Of a DNA stretch of 64,000 nucleotides, positions 28,328 to 37,853 are shown one piece after another. Positions within the stretch are counted from its first letter, which is position 1; each line of letters opens with the position of its first letter. Source of the stretch: Pseudomonas sp. TTU2014-080ASC (GTDB lineage Bacteria > Pseudomonadota > Gammaproteobacteria > Pseudomonadales > Pseudomonadaceae); assembly GCF_001446935.1 (NCBI RefSeq), contig NZ_LKKK01000012.1, forward strand, positions 1-64,000. Reading direction: 5' to 3'. Below the pieces are notes generated by a model that saw nothing but the letters and a program-made list of their open reading frames with translations, did not search any database and was not told where the DNA came from. The position numbers and the translations under genes were made by a program.

Positions 28328-28352
28328 CCCACAAGCCCCGCAAACAGACACT

Positions 28353-29042
28353 TCAGCTCGCCTGCAACAAACCGGTCAGTGAATCCAGCACGTGATCGGG
28401 CTGCTCTTCAGCAATCGGCCGGCCGTGGTTGTAGCCGTAGGTCAGCGCGACACAGGCTACGCCAGCAGCTTTGGCGGCGTGTACATCATTGCGTGAGTCA
28501 CCGATAAACAGTGCACTTTCAGGCTCAACCCGAGCCAGTTTCATCACATACAGCAGGCCAGCCGGATCAGGCTTCTGCTGGGGCAAAGTATCGCCGCCGA
28601 TGATCCAGCGGAAATAGCCGCCCAGCTTCTTCTGATCCAGCAGCGGTGCAACGAAACGTTCGGGTTTGTTGGTGACCAGCGCCAGCTCAATATCCTGCTC
28701 GCGCAGCCAGTCCAGGGTTTCCTGCACGCCGGGGTAAACCACGGACATTTCATGGCTTTCGGCGTAGTGCTGCATAAACAGCTCCAGCGCTTGCACGGCC
28801 AGTGCATCGTCAACGGCGGCATGTTCGATGCTGTCTGCCAGTGCCCTGCGTACCAGTACACGAGCACCATTGCCGACCCAGTTACGCACCTTATCCACAC
28901 CTGCTGCCGGGCGACCGAGATCTTGCAAGGTCCGGTCAACAGCAGCTGCCAGGTCTGGAACGGAGTCCAGCAGGGTGCCGTCCAGATCGAACATCACCAG
29001 TTTCGGCAGATCACCCCGGAACAGTTGCCTGAGCAGGCTCAC
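28353..29042 (-). CDS. gph: phosphoglycolate phosphatase
   Basis: HAD-superfamily phosphatase removing 2-phosphoglycolate. The 229 residues show the nucleophile motif [12 protein letters not shown] near 16-27, the motif II/III residues VTNKPE and the acidic [16 protein letters not shown]. The ATG overlaps the rpe stop by four bases. gph-rpe just upstream of trpE is the standard order in pseudomonads. Confidence 0.92.
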   Translation of the reverse strand: MSLLRQLFRGDLPKLVMFDLDGTLLDSVPDLAAAVDRTLQDLGRPAAGVDKVRNWVGNGARVLVRRALADSIEHAAVDDALAVQALELFMQHYAESHEMSVVYPGVQETLDWLREQDIELALVTNKPERFVAPLLDQKKLGGYFRWIIGGDTLPQQKPDPAGLLYVMKLARVEPESALFIGDSRNDVHAAKAAGVACVALTYGYNHGRPIAEEQPDHVLDSLTGLLQAS

Positions 29043-29713
29043 CCGCGCACCTGTGCCAGTTCGGCACGCATGCTGTCGATGACGGCTTTGTAGTCCGGCT
29101 GATTGAAGATGGCTGAACCGGCAACAAAGGTGTCCGCACCGGCTTCAGCGATGGAGCGGATGTTCTGTACGTTCACCCCACCATCGATTTCCAGACGGAT
29201 ATCGCGGCCAGAAGCATCAATCAGGGCACGGGCTTCACGGAGTTTTTCCAAGGTGTGCGGGATGAATTTCTGGCCACCGAAACCTGGGTTCACACTCATC
29301 AGCAGGATCATGTCGACTTTGTCCATGACGTGCTTAAGCACATCCAGCGGCGTCGCCGGGTTGAACACCAGACCAGACTTGCAACCACCGTCGCGAACCA
29401 GTTGCAGGGAGCGGTCGATGTGCTCGGAACCTTCCGGGTGGAAAGTAATGTAGGTAGCGCCCGCTTCGATAAAGTCGCCGATGATGCGGTCGACCGGCTT
29501 GACCATCAGGTGTACGTCAATCGGTGCAGTCACACCGTATTTGCGCAGTGCGGCGCAAACCATCGGGCCGATGGTCAGGTTCGGAACATAGTGGTTGTCC
29601 ATAACATCGAAGTGAACGATGTCTGCCCCGGCAGCTAATACCTTGTCCACATCCTCACCCAGACGGGCGAAGTCAGCAGACAGAATTGACGGAGCGATGG
29701 CGAAGGGTTGCAT
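29039..29713 (-). CDS. rpe: ribulose-phosphate 3-epimerase
   Basis: Pentose-phosphate epimerase interconverting ribulose-5-phosphate and xylulose-5-phosphate. The 224-residue TIM barrel starts [19 protein letters not shown] and has [12 protein letters not shown] and [17 protein letters not shown] is six bases before this ATG; an ATG six codons upstream was rejected. Overlaps gph by four bases. Confidence 0.95.
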   Translation of the reverse strand: MQPFAIAPSILSADFARLGEDVDKVLAAGADIVHFDVMDNHYVPNLTIGPMVCAALRKYGVTAPIDVHLMVKPVDRIIGDFIEAGATYITFHPEGSEHIDRSLQLVRDGGCKSGLVFNPATPLDVLKHVMDKVDMILLMSVNPGFGGQKFIPHTLEKLREARALIDASGRDIRLEIDGGVNVQNIRSIAEAGADTFVAGSAIFNQPDYKAVIDSMRAELAQVRG

Positions 29714-29787
29714 GGCGCACCTCAGTGGCATTCACGAAAGCCGCACATTGTACCCGAGGCGATGGCAAGCTGCCGCCGCCAGTTGAC

Positions 29788-29814
29788 CAACGAGCCCGCT
29801 TGCAGGGCCCGTTG
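29788..29814. repeat. inverted repeat between rpe and agtD
   Basis: CAACGAGCCC and GGGCCCGTTG pair at nine of ten positions around a 7-base loop. It lies after the agtD stop on the minus strand and before rpe. No T-run, so probably a 3'-end stabiliser or factor-dependent end for the agt operon. Confidence 0.4.
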
Positions 29815-29843
29815 TGCACTTCAGTTATTACAGAGACAGACGC

Positions 29844-30671
29844 TTATTCCGGCAGCTGTGTACGCATCTTTTCACTGCGTCCACGCAGCCATTCCAGCGT
29901 GAGCAACAGCAGGATGGAGAACGCGATCAGCAAAGTCGCTGCAGCAGCAATGGTCGGCGACAGGTTCTCGCGGATACCGCTGAACATTTGTCGTGGCAAC
30001 GTGGCTTGCTCCGGGCCTGCAAGGAACAGGGTTACCACCACTTCATCGAACGAGGTGGCAAAGGCGAACAGACCACCACTGATCACACCCGGCGCAATCA
30101 GCGGCAAGGTGACACGGCGGAAGGTCGTCAGCGGCGATGCGCCCAAGCTGGCCGCTGCACGCACCAGGTTGTGGTTAAAGCCCTGCAAGGTCGCCGAGAC
30201 TGTGATGATCACAAATGGCACACCCAAAACAGCGTGAACCACGATCAGCGAGATAAAGCTGTTACCCAACCCCAACGGAGCAAAGAACAGGTAGCTGGCG
30301 ACACCCACGATCACCACCGGGACGATCATCGGCGAAATCAATATGCTCATCACCAGCGCCTTACCGCGGAACTCACCACGGGTCAGACCGATGGAAGCCA
30401 GCGTACCGAAGATCATTGCCAGCGCGGTCGCCGCAGGCGCAACGATCATGCTGTTCTTCAGCGAGCGCATCCACTCTGCTGAGGAGAAAAACGCTTCATA
30501 CCAACGCAGGGAAAATCCCTGCAACGGGTAGACCAGAAAGGTGCCCGAGTTGAACGACAACGGAATGATCACCAGTACCGGCAGAACCAGGAACAACAGC
30601 ACCAGCGCGACAAGGGTGCGCAGGCTGTAGTGCCAGATGCGTTCAACGGGCGACATATAAGGACTGAGCAT
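29844..30671 (-). CDS. agtD: 4-aminobutyrate/5-aminovalerate ABC transporter permease (PotC type)
   Basis: Inner-membrane permease of 275 residues with six membrane segments and the binding-protein-dependent transport loop AAASLGASPLTTFRRVTLPLIAPG. GGAG is seven bases before the ATG. Last of four minus-strand transport genes beside the AgtSR regulators. The assignment to AgtABCD, the GABA/5-aminovalerate importer of P. aeruginosa, rests on gene order and on the type of subunits; by sequence alone it is a spermidine/putrescine-type system. Confidence 0.85.
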   Translation of the reverse strand: MLSPYMSPVERIWHYSLRTLVALVLLFLVLPVLVIIPLSFNSGTFLVYPLQGFSLRWYEAFFSSAEWMRSLKNSMIVAPAATALAMIFGTLASIGLTRGEFRGKALVMSILISPMIVPVVIVGVASYLFFAPLGLGNSFISLIVVHAVLGVPFVIITVSATLQGFNHNLVRAAASLGASPLTTFRRVTLPLIAPGVISGGLFAFATSFDEVVVTLFLAGPEQATLPRQMFSGIRENLSPTIAAAATLLIAFSILLLLTLEWLRGRSEKMRTQLPE

Positions 30672-30743
30672 GCTCTATCTCCGGTAAATCCACTCTGGCG
30701 AGGCCGGACGTCATGCGCCCAGCCCCACCTCCAGCAGCCTGAA

Positions 30744-31991
30744 TCAGGCCAGCTTCAATTTGCTTGCACCGACCAGCCAGCCGTACACCACATACAGCAG
30801 CAGCGTGGCCGCCAGCAGTAGGCCGCCCAGCGCGGTCGCCATACCCCAGTTGATTGAGCTGTTGGTGTAGAAGGCCACGAAGTAGCTGATCATCTGGTCA
30901 TTCGGGCTGCCCAGCAGTGCCGGGGTGATGTAGTAGCCAATCGACAGGATGAACACCAGCAGACCGCCTGCGCCGACACCGGCCAGGGTTTGCGGGAAGT
31001 ACACGCGCCAGAAGCTAGCAAACGGATGGCAGCCCAGCGATACGGCCGCACGCATGTAAGTTGGGGAGATGCCCTTCATCACGCTGTAGATCGGCAGAAT
31101 CATGAACGGCAACATGATGTGCACCATTGAGATGTAGACACCCACGCGGTTAAACACTAACTGCAGTGGCTCATCGATGATGCCCATGGCGATCAAACCG
31201 CTGTTGATCAAGCCGCTGGACTGCAACAGCACGATCCACGCGGCAACCCGCACCAGAATCGAGGTCCAGAACGGCAGCAGCACCAGAATCATCAGCAGGT
31301 TGCTCTGCCGTGCGGGCAGATTGGCCAGCAGATAGGCCACCGGATACGCCAGCACCAGGCAAATGGCGGTAATCACCAAGCTCATCCAGAAGGTGCGGGC
31401 AAAAATATCCAGGTAGATCGCCTGATCCGGGGTAGCAGCCGCCAGCTCGCCAAGATCATCAATGCGGTGATCCAAAGCCGCCAGCAGGTAATACGGCGTA
31501 ATAGCACTGCTGTTACGGCGGATCACCTGCCAGTAAGCCGGATCGCCCCAACGCTCATCCATGCTTTCCAGCGCAATCTTGTAGGACTCAGGCTCAGTGG
31601 CCAACGGCAACTTACGCGCAGTACTGTTAATAAGGCTGCGGAAGCCGGCCTGTTCCATATTCAGGCGCGTGGAAACAGCGCCCAGTTCGCGTGCTTTGCG
31701 CGCTTCGACAATGTCGTGGGCAATGGCCCGGTACGCCGACTCATCCGGCAAGCCGCGACCATCCCAGGCAGCGATGGCCTCAACAGTCTGCGGGAAGCCG
31801 CCGACCACTTCAGGGTTATCCACACTGCGCCACAGCAGCGCGGCAATCGGCACGATAAAGGTCAGCAGCAGAAACACCAGTAGCGGCAGAATCAGCGCCT
31901 TGGACTTGAGACGATTGAAGCGCTCAGCACGGGCCAGACGTTGTTTGAGGCTGACCCCGGTAATTTCATTGGCAGGCAGAACGCTGGCCAT
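30744..31991 (-). CDS. agtC: 4-aminobutyrate/5-aminovalerate ABC transporter permease (PotB type)
   Basis: Permease of 415 residues. A membrane segment at about 33-55 is followed by an unusually large periplasmic loop (about 60-185) and five further segments, with the loop AAVSLGCHPFASFWRVYFPQTLAG. The ATG of MASVLPANE is used, with GGAG nine bases upstream; an ATG 21 bp earlier has no ribosome site. Separated from agtB by 139 bp containing a strong hairpin. Confidence 0.85.
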   Translation of the reverse strand: MASVLPANEITGVSLKQRLARAERFNRLKSKALILPLLVFLLLTFIVPIAALLWRSVDNPEVVGGFPQTVEAIAAWDGRGLPDESAYRAIAHDIVEARKARELGAVSTRLNMEQAGFRSLINSTARKLPLATEPESYKIALESMDERWGDPAYWQVIRRNSSAITPYYLLAALDHRIDDLGELAAATPDQAIYLDIFARTFWMSLVITAICLVLAYPVAYLLANLPARQSNLLMILVLLPFWTSILVRVAAWIVLLQSSGLINSGLIAMGIIDEPLQLVFNRVGVYISMVHIMLPFMILPIYSVMKGISPTYMRAAVSLGCHPFASFWRVYFPQTLAGVGAGGLLVFILSIGYYITPALLGSPNDQMISYFVAFYTNSSINWGMATALGGLLLAATLLLYVVYGWLVGASKLKLA

Positions 31992-32090
31992 GAGGGATGA
32001 CTCCGCATGCAACCGCCGCGCAATGCGACGGAAAGAAAACAGGTCGCGTTGCCCGTACTACACGGCTCGGACAACGCTACAACTCAAGCA

Positions 32091-32122
32091 GGCTACAGAT
32101 CAGCCCAAGGCGATCTGTAGCC
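32091..32122 (-). promoter_or_regulatory. intercistronic hairpin agtB-agtC
   Basis: Perfect 11-bp stem GGCTACAGATC/GATCTGTAGCC with a 10-base loop, just after the agtB stop. There is no U-run on the message. Such hairpins protect the 3' end of binding-protein messages and so raise binding protein over permease levels. Confidence 0.7.
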
Positions 32123-32130
32123 AAAGGGGA

Positions 32131-33162
32131 TTAACGAGCGGCCCAGGCGTTAAAACGCTGTTCCAGCTGCTCGCCGTAGTCCACCCAGAACGCCACATCA
32201 ATCGCCACTTGGTTCTTGATGTTTTCCGGCGTGGTCGGAATCACCTTCTGACGCTCAGCAGACAGCAGGTTGATGGTTTCTTTACGAGTCGGGCCGTAGG
32301 CTACGATTTCGAAGAAGTTCTTCTGAGCTTCCGGAGTTACAGAGAACTTCATCAGCTCTTTGGCTTCTTCCTGATTTTTGGCACCGGTCGGGATTGCCCA
32401 GGAGTCGAAGTCATAGATGCCGCCGTCCCAGACGATCTGCAGGTTGCTTTCAGCCTGTACCGCAGCGATACGTGCGTTGTAGGCCGAGCTCATCACTACG
32501 TCGCCAGAAGCCAGGTACTGCGGCGGTTGAGCGCCTGCTTCCCACCACTGGATGTGCGGCTTGAGCTCGTCCAGTTTGCGGAATGCGCGGTCAACACCTT
32601 CAGCAGTGGACAGCACTTCATAGACGTCCTTCGGCGCAACGCCATCGGCCATCAGGGCGAACTCGAGGGTGTACTTGGCACCTTTACGCAGGCCACGCTT
32701 GCCCGGGTATTTCTTCACGTCCCAGAAATCAGCCCAGCCAGTTGGCGCGGTAGCCAGTTTGTCGGCGTTGTAAGCCAGAACGGTTGACCATACGAAGAAG
32801 CCAACACCGCAAGGCTGGATAGTGCCCGGGATGTAGTCATCCGGATTGCCGAAGATGGAGGTGTCCAGCTGCTCGAACAGCCCCTCGTCACAGCCACGGG
32901 ACAGCTCAGGAGATTCAACCTCGAGCAGGTTCCAGCTCACGCTCTTGGTGTCGACCATAGCCTTAACGCGGGCCATTTCACCGTTGTACTCACCGGCGAT
33001 AACTTTGTGGCCAGTGGCTTTTTCAAACGGGGTGTAGAAGGTTTCGATCTGGGCTTTCTGGGTGGTGCCGCCGAAAGAAATTGCGGTCAGTTCTGCAGCC
33101 AGCGCCGGCGCCCCAATCGCCACGCTTGCCGCCAGTACTGCGAGTTTCAGGGATTTCATCAT
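32131..33162 (-). CDS. agtB: periplasmic binding protein of the agt transporter
   Basis: PotD/PotF-type solute-binding protein of 343 residues with a signal peptide cut near residue 22 (APALA-AE). The mature part has two lobes; YNGEMARVKAMVD and YNADKLATAPTGWADFWD are typical of the family. GAGGAG lies nine bases before the ATG. Second gene of the operon, 41 bp plus the re-chosen starts from agtA. Ligand assigned by homology to GABA/5-aminovalerate rather than a polyamine; pocket residues were not checked. Confidence 0.85.
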   Translation of the reverse strand: MMKSLKLAVLAASVAIGAPALAAELTAISFGGTTQKAQIETFYTPFEKATGHKVIAGEYNGEMARVKAMVDTKSVSWNLLEVESPELSRGCDEGLFEQLDTSIFGNPDDYIPGTIQPCGVGFFVWSTVLAYNADKLATAPTGWADFWDVKKYPGKRGLRKGAKYTLEFALMADGVAPKDVYEVLSTAEGVDRAFRKLDELKPHIQWWEAGAQPPQYLASGDVVMSSAYNARIAAVQAESNLQIVWDGGIYDFDSWAIPTGAKNQEEAKELMKFSVTPEAQKNFFEIVAYGPTRKETINLLSAERQKVIPTTPENIKNQVAIDVAFWVDYGEQLEQRFNAWAAR

Positions 33163-33203
33163 TGTTCTAATCTCCTCTGTGCATCTGGTCAGGTTATTGC
33201 CTA

Positions 33204-34313
33204 TCAGTCCAACTGAAGCGGGTCGAGGGCACGGCTGTGTTCAACTTGCCAGCCCAGCGGAATCAGGTCGCCAACGCTCAACGAAGGATCAAGCTCGGCT
33301 ACTGGCTGCTTCACGTAGAAATCATCCTTGCCACAAACCTCCATGCGGATTCGCACGTGATCGCCCAAGTAAATAAACTCGGCCACGCGCCCGGAGAACC
33401 GGTTGCTGCAAGCCTCGCTGTGGCCGTTAAGGCGCACTCGTTCAGGACGGATCGACAGGGTGACCGGATCACCCACCTGGCCGACGTTCACCGCCAGCGC
33501 CTCGATCTGCTCACCACGTGGCAGCGTGATCGTGCAGCGATCACCGTCACGGCTGGCAAGGCGTCCACAGATTCGGTTGTTCTCACCAATAAAGTTGGCG
33601 ACGAAGGTGTTGCTCGGCTGCTCATACAGGGTGCGCGGGTCGGCAATCTGCTGAATCTCGCCCTGATGGAACACGGCAACGCGGTCAGACATGGTCAGCG
33701 CTTCACCCTGATCGTGGGTCACGTAGACCACGGTCACGCCCAGACGCTGATGCAGGTGTTTGATCTCCATCTGCATGTGTTCGCGCAGCTGCTTGTCCAA
33801 CGCACCAAGCGGTTCGTCCATCAGTACCAGCTGCGGCTCAAACACCAGCGCACGGGCCAGTGCCACACGCTGCTGCTGACCACCGGAAAGCTGGCCGGGA
33901 TAACGGTTACGGAAGCTGTCCAGCTGCACCATCGACAGGGCTTTTTTCACCCGTTCGGTGCAATCGGTACGCGACATGCCGCGCACACTCAGCGGAAAAG
34001 CGAGGTTTTCGGCAACTGTCATGTGCGGGAACAGCGCATAGTTCTGGAACACCATGCCGATGTCGCGCTTGTGCGGAGGCAGGCGGTTCAGCGAGCGACC
34101 ACCCAGCAGAATTTCCCCGGCTGTGGGGGTTTCAAAACCCGCCAGCATCATCAAGCTGGTGGTCTTGCCTGAGCCGGACGGACCCAGCAGGGTGAGGAAC
34201 TCGCCCTTGCGGATATCCAGATTGAGATCTTTGACGATCAGGTTTTCGCCATCGTAGGTCTTTTGCACGCCACGAAAGCTGACCAATACATCATTAGCCT
34301 GAGACCCGGTCAT
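33204..34313 (-). CDS. agtA: ATPase of the agt transporter
   Basis: PotA-type ABC ATPase of 369 residues. Walker A GPSGSGKTT, signature LSGGQQQRVALARA, Walker B LVLMDEPLGALD and a C-terminal TOBE domain (about 280-365) are present. AGGG lies seven bases before the ATG of MTGSQAND. First gene of agtABCD; the promoter region to its right contains a perfect palindrome that may bind AgtR. Confidence 0.9.
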   Translation of the reverse strand: MTGSQANDVLVSFRGVQKTYDGENLIVKDLNLDIRKGEFLTLLGPSGSGKTTSLMMLAGFETPTAGEILLGGRSLNRLPPHKRDIGMVFQNYALFPHMTVAENLAFPLSVRGMSRTDCTERVKKALSMVQLDSFRNRYPGQLSGGQQQRVALARALVFEPQLVLMDEPLGALDKQLREHMQMEIKHLHQRLGVTVVYVTHDQGEALTMSDRVAVFHQGEIQQIADPRTLYEQPSNTFVANFIGENNRICGRLASRDGDRCTITLPRGEQIEALAVNVGQVGDPVTLSIRPERVRLNGHSEACSNRFSGRVAEFIYLGDHVRIRMEVCGKDDFYVKQPVAELDPSLSVGDLIPLGWQVEHSRALDPLQLD

Positions 34314-34424
34314 TACCACACCCTTTATTGTTGTCTTCACGCGGATGGCACAAGACTAGAGTGGGTATTCAGGCTAAAGAATCAGGCAGGATGACAACCT
34401 GATGTCGGGCGTCAGGAGTATTTC

Positions 34425-34444
34425 TTGTAGGGCAATCCCTACAA
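34425..34444. promoter_or_regulatory. perfect 20-bp palindrome upstream of agtA, candidate AgtR operator
   Basis: TTGTAGGG-CAAT-CCCTACAA, about 112 bp before the agtA start. Its dyad and size suit a NarL/LuxR-type response regulator dimer, and agtR is the next gene. Binding is inferred. Confidence 0.55.
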
Positions 34445-34545
34445 AGTACGCGGTTTTACCCTGCGCCACACAACAGTGCACAACATGCACCATTGACGCA
34501 CCCACGCAGCCCCTTGCAAGTCCTGACTCAGACGCTACACAACAT

Positions 34546-34570
34546 AAAAAACAGGGCTACACATGCCCCG
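34546..34570 (-). terminator. agtSR terminator
   Basis: On the message CGGGGC pairs with GCCCTG (one G-U) around a 7-base loop, followed by six U residues, directly after the agtR stop. Confidence 0.8.
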
Positions 34571-34572
34571 TT

Positions 34573-35202
34573 CTAGAGCAGTTTGTGCTCGACGGCGTAA
34601 CGCACCAAATCAGCCACCGAATGTAAACCAAGCTTCTGCATCAGTCGGGCTTTGTGCGTGCTAACCGTCTTGTTGCTAACGGCCAGATGCAGGGCAATGT
34701 CATTCACACCCTCACCTTTAACCAGCCGCTCGAACACAGAAAACTCCCGTTCTGACAACTGCGAGTGAGGCGGACGCGAATCCGTCAGGCCGACTTCAAA
34801 CACCATGCGGTCGGCCAGCTCCGGGTCGATATAACGACCACCGCTAGCCACCTTGCGAATAGCCGTCACCAGCAACGACGGATCACTGTCCTTGGTCGCG
34901 TAACCCGCTGCTCCAATCTTCAGTGCCCGTGCCGCCATCTGCGCTTCGTCGTGCATGGAGAGCATCAGAATCGCCGGCGGATTGGCCAGCGCACGAATAC
35001 GCGGAATAGCTTCCAGGCCGTTTACGCCCGGCATGGAAATATCCAGCAGGACAACGTCGCACTCGACTTTGCGCAGCGTCTCCATCAGCTGTTCGCCGTT
35101 ACCGGCCTCTCCAGCCACTTCGAGGTCCCGGGCCATGCCGATCAACTGTTTGATGCCTTCACGGACAATGGTGTGATCCTCAGCCACTACTACACGAATC
35201 AA
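34573..35202 (-). CDS. agtR: response regulator AgtR (NarL/FixJ family)
   Basis: Two-component output protein of 209 residues: receiver domain with phospho-acceptor D54 (VLLDISMPG) and K at KDSDPS, then a LuxR-type helix-turn-helix at about 142-205 (LSEREFSVFERLVKGEGVN, KTVSTHKARL). Its ATG overlaps the agtS stop by four bases. AgtSR is known to control agtABCD in P. aeruginosa; the adjacency is conserved here. Confidence 0.88.
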   Translation of the reverse strand: MIRVVVAEDHTIVREGIKQLIGMARDLEVAGEAGNGEQLMETLRKVECDVVLLDISMPGVNGLEAIPRIRALANPPAILMLSMHDEAQMAARALKIGAAGYATKDSDPSLLVTAIRKVASGGRYIDPELADRMVFEVGLTDSRPPHSQLSEREFSVFERLVKGEGVNDIALHLAVSNKTVSTHKARLMQKLGLHSVADLVRYAVEHKLL

Positions 35203-37592
35203 GCGATTTCCTCCTCATTCAGTGGCACCCGAACGATCAGGGTAGTCCCCTCGCCCGGCTGACTGTCAATCTGCAAATGGCCGCCGAGCATAAAGACTCG
35301 CTCCTGCATACCGACCAAACCGAACGATTGACCTGGCTCGCGCTGCTGCGGCAAAAAGCCTTTGCCGTCATCCGTCACACTCAGCCGCAAGTCATCACCC
35401 TCAACCGTAAGATCGACCTGGACACTGTGGGCCTCAGCGTGACGCATCACATTGGTCAGGGCTTCCTGCAGGATGCGGAACAGGCCAATGGCCTTGGCAT
35501 CACTGATCGCCGGCACGCTCTCCGGCACTTCGGCAATGCAGGGAATCTGTGTCCGCGCTTCAAAACGCCGAACCTGCCATTCAATAGCCGAAGCAATGCC
35601 CGCGTCCAGAATCGGCGGCCTCAGAGCCGTCGCCACATCGCGCACCAGCTGGAACAACTGCGCAATCAGACGCTTCATGCTTTGCAGACGCGAGTCGAGC
35701 CCTTCCACCTGCCCGGCAAACGCCAGCTCGCACATGGCCGTCTCCAGTTTCAGCACGGTCAACACTTGCCCCAGCTCATCGTGTACTTCCCGGGCAATGC
35801 GGGCTTTTTCCTCTTCACGGACACTTTCCAGATGCGCTGCCAACTCACGTAAACGCGCCCGGGAAGCGGCCAACTCCAGCTCGACCTGTTTGTTCTCGGT
35901 GATGTCCCAAACGATCCCGTCCCACACCACCACACCGTCCGCCAGAATCCGCGTCGTCGCTTTGATGTCCGCCCAGCGCACGGCTCCGGCGCGGGTAACG
36001 ATACGCCCCTGCCAGTGCCAGTCGCTGCCACTGTTAAAGGCAGCGTCCTGGATACGCCGGTAATTGTCCTGATCCTCCGGATGCACAAGACTGCGGATGC
36101 CTTTCTCCGTAGGCTGCAGCTCCTCAGGCGAATAACCGACCAACTCCCGGCTGGCCTCACTGATATAGGCAAATTCAACGCCCTGCTCGCCGGGCTGCCG
36201 CTCCAGTCGGAACACAAGCCCGGGAACGTTACCGGCAATCCCCTTGAGCCGGGCTTCACTTTCCAGTAACGCAGCCTGGGCTTTGCGGCGCTCGGTGATA
36301 TCGGTGAGGAACACCACCAGGTATTCACTCAGACCGAAGCGCAAAAAGCTTAGTGAGATTTCCACCGGCAGACTGCCGCCATCTGCCTGCATGTAATCAA
36401 TTTCATAGCCGCGCAGCTTCTCATCCGAGCTACGGGCCTGCCGCCACAGCGCCAGCCAACGATCCATGCTCATCTCAGGGTCAAGCCGCTGCAACGGCAA
36501 GTCGGCGAGTGCGCCACTGCTGTAGCCAAGCATCCGCTCCGCTGCGAGGTTGGCGTAGCGCACATGGCTGTCCCAGTTCACCCAAAGGATGCCGACAGTG
36601 CTGTGATCGATGGAAAACTGGCTCAGACGCAGCGCCTGCTCCGCCTCTTCGCGCTGGGTCAGATCAGACCGCGCCTCGATCAGCTGGCGCTCCAGAGTAC
36701 GCCGCTGCCGCAGCAGGTAGCTGATGATCAATCCGACACCGAGCAAGGCAAACGCCAGGAACAGGCTGAAGCTGCGCCAGAACACCAGAGGACTGCCTTG
36801 ATCGTGAGTGTTCAACGGCATCCATTTACTGTGTAGGCGATCCAGCTCACCGGCAGGCATCGCCTGTAATACCTGATCGATGATCTCTCCCAAAACCGGC
36901 TGATCGCGGCGACTGGCAACCCTGAGCAATTGCGGCAGGCCAATATCGCCGACAATACTCAGCCCCATAAACGCAGGCTCTTGCATCAACGAACTCAGGT
37001 AGGCCTCATTAACCACCGCATAACTGACGTCCTGCCGCAGCACCAGCTCCATGGCATCGCGGTCACTGCCCACCAAGCGCAGGTCCAGGTGCGGATGAGT
37101 GGTGCGCAGGTACTCCGCTGCTTGGCTGGGGCCGCGTAATGCCACAGCCTCATCCCGGGGCAGGCTATCCAGATCCACCGAACGACTGCCACGGCGCTCG
37201 CCCACCACCATATGTGGCACACGCATGTAAGGGTCTGAATAATCCCAACGACGTAGCCCCGCCGGGGTCTGCTGCAAGCCCGGTGCGAGATCAACTTCGC
37301 CCCTGGCCAGCGCCCGCTCCAATGCATCCTGATCAGCAAAACGCAGCCACACCGGCTCAACTTGTAAGCCCTGCAACAGGCGCTGCATTAACTCGACGTT
37401 GGCGCCGCTCAGCGTGTCTTCACGGCGATCAAACTGGGCCCAAGGGGCTTGCATGATCAGGCCGACCCGCAGTTTAGGATGCGCTTCAAGCCACTGTTGC
37501 TGCTCGGGCTTGAGCGCCGGCCGCAAAGGCAGGACGGAGGTATCCGCCATTAAAAGTGCGGGCCATAACAACAACACTAGAAAAAACCGCAC
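35199..37592 (-). CDS. agtS: sensor histidine kinase AgtS
   Basis: Hybrid-input sensor of 797 residues. A signal peptide is followed by a periplasmic family-3 solute-binding domain (about 40-265), one membrane segment (about 273-292), two PAS/PAC regions (about 320-440 and 445-575), a HisKA_3 dimer domain with H604 in AREVHDELGQ, and an HATPase domain (about 695-790, TNVMRHAEA, VTDDGKGF, GLVGMQERV). The ligand-binding domain suggests direct sensing of an amino-acid-like compound. Likely promoter in the 261 bp shared with the DUF3530 gene, where I see nothing further. Confidence 0.88.
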   Translation of the reverse strand: MRFFLVLLLWPALLMADTSVLPLRPALKPEQQQWLEAHPKLRVGLIMQAPWAQFDRREDTLSGANVELMQRLLQGLQVEPVWLRFADQDALERALARGEVDLAPGLQQTPAGLRRWDYSDPYMRVPHMVVGERRGSRSVDLDSLPRDEAVALRGPSQAAEYLRTTHPHLDLRLVGSDRDAMELVLRQDVSYAVVNEAYLSSLMQEPAFMGLSIVGDIGLPQLLRVASRRDQPVLGEIIDQVLQAMPAGELDRLHSKWMPLNTHDQGSPLVFWRSFSLFLAFALLGVGLIISYLLRQRRTLERQLIEARSDLTQREEAEQALRLSQFSIDHSTVGILWVNWDSHVRYANLAAERMLGYSSGALADLPLQRLDPEMSMDRWLALWRQARSSDEKLRGYEIDYMQADGGSLPVEISLSFLRFGLSEYLVVFLTDITERRKAQAALLESEARLKGIAGNVPGLVFRLERQPGEQGVEFAYISEASRELVGYSPEELQPTEKGIRSLVHPEDQDNYRRIQDAAFNSGSDWHWQGRIVTRAGAVRWADIKATTRILADGVVVWDGIVWDITENKQVELELAASRARLRELAAHLESVREEEKARIAREVHDELGQVLTVLKLETAMCELAFAGQVEGLDSRLQSMKRLIAQLFQLVRDVATALRPPILDAGIASAIEWQVRRFEARTQIPCIAEVPESVPAISDAKAIGLFRILQEALTNVMRHAEAHSVQVDLTVEGDDLRLSVTDDGKGFLPQQREPGQSFGLVGMQERVFMLGGHLQIDSQPGEGTTLIVRVPLNEEEIA

Positions 37593-37853
37593 AGCGCTGG
37601 TACTCCTAATACTTCAAGGCCAGAAAACGCTTCCGGGCCACTCGGCAGCCTTGTTGCTCGGACCCAATCCAGGCGTAATTCAGGCATGATCCAAGCAGCT
37701 ACCGCGACCAGTGTACGAAGGTACAAACAAAATGCGCACGCGATTTATCATTGCATGGGTCTGCGCCGCCGCTTTTCGCAAGATGACGGTCAGCTATCTC
37801 TAAAAATAATGACTCACATCAGCCCCGCTGACGGGACTGGCAAGGAACCTCAC

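Noticed and set aside
31597..32787. 396-codon plus-strand frame over agtC/agtB
   Set aside because: It is antisense to two intact transporter genes and reflects codon bias in GC-rich DNA; no domain is recognisable.
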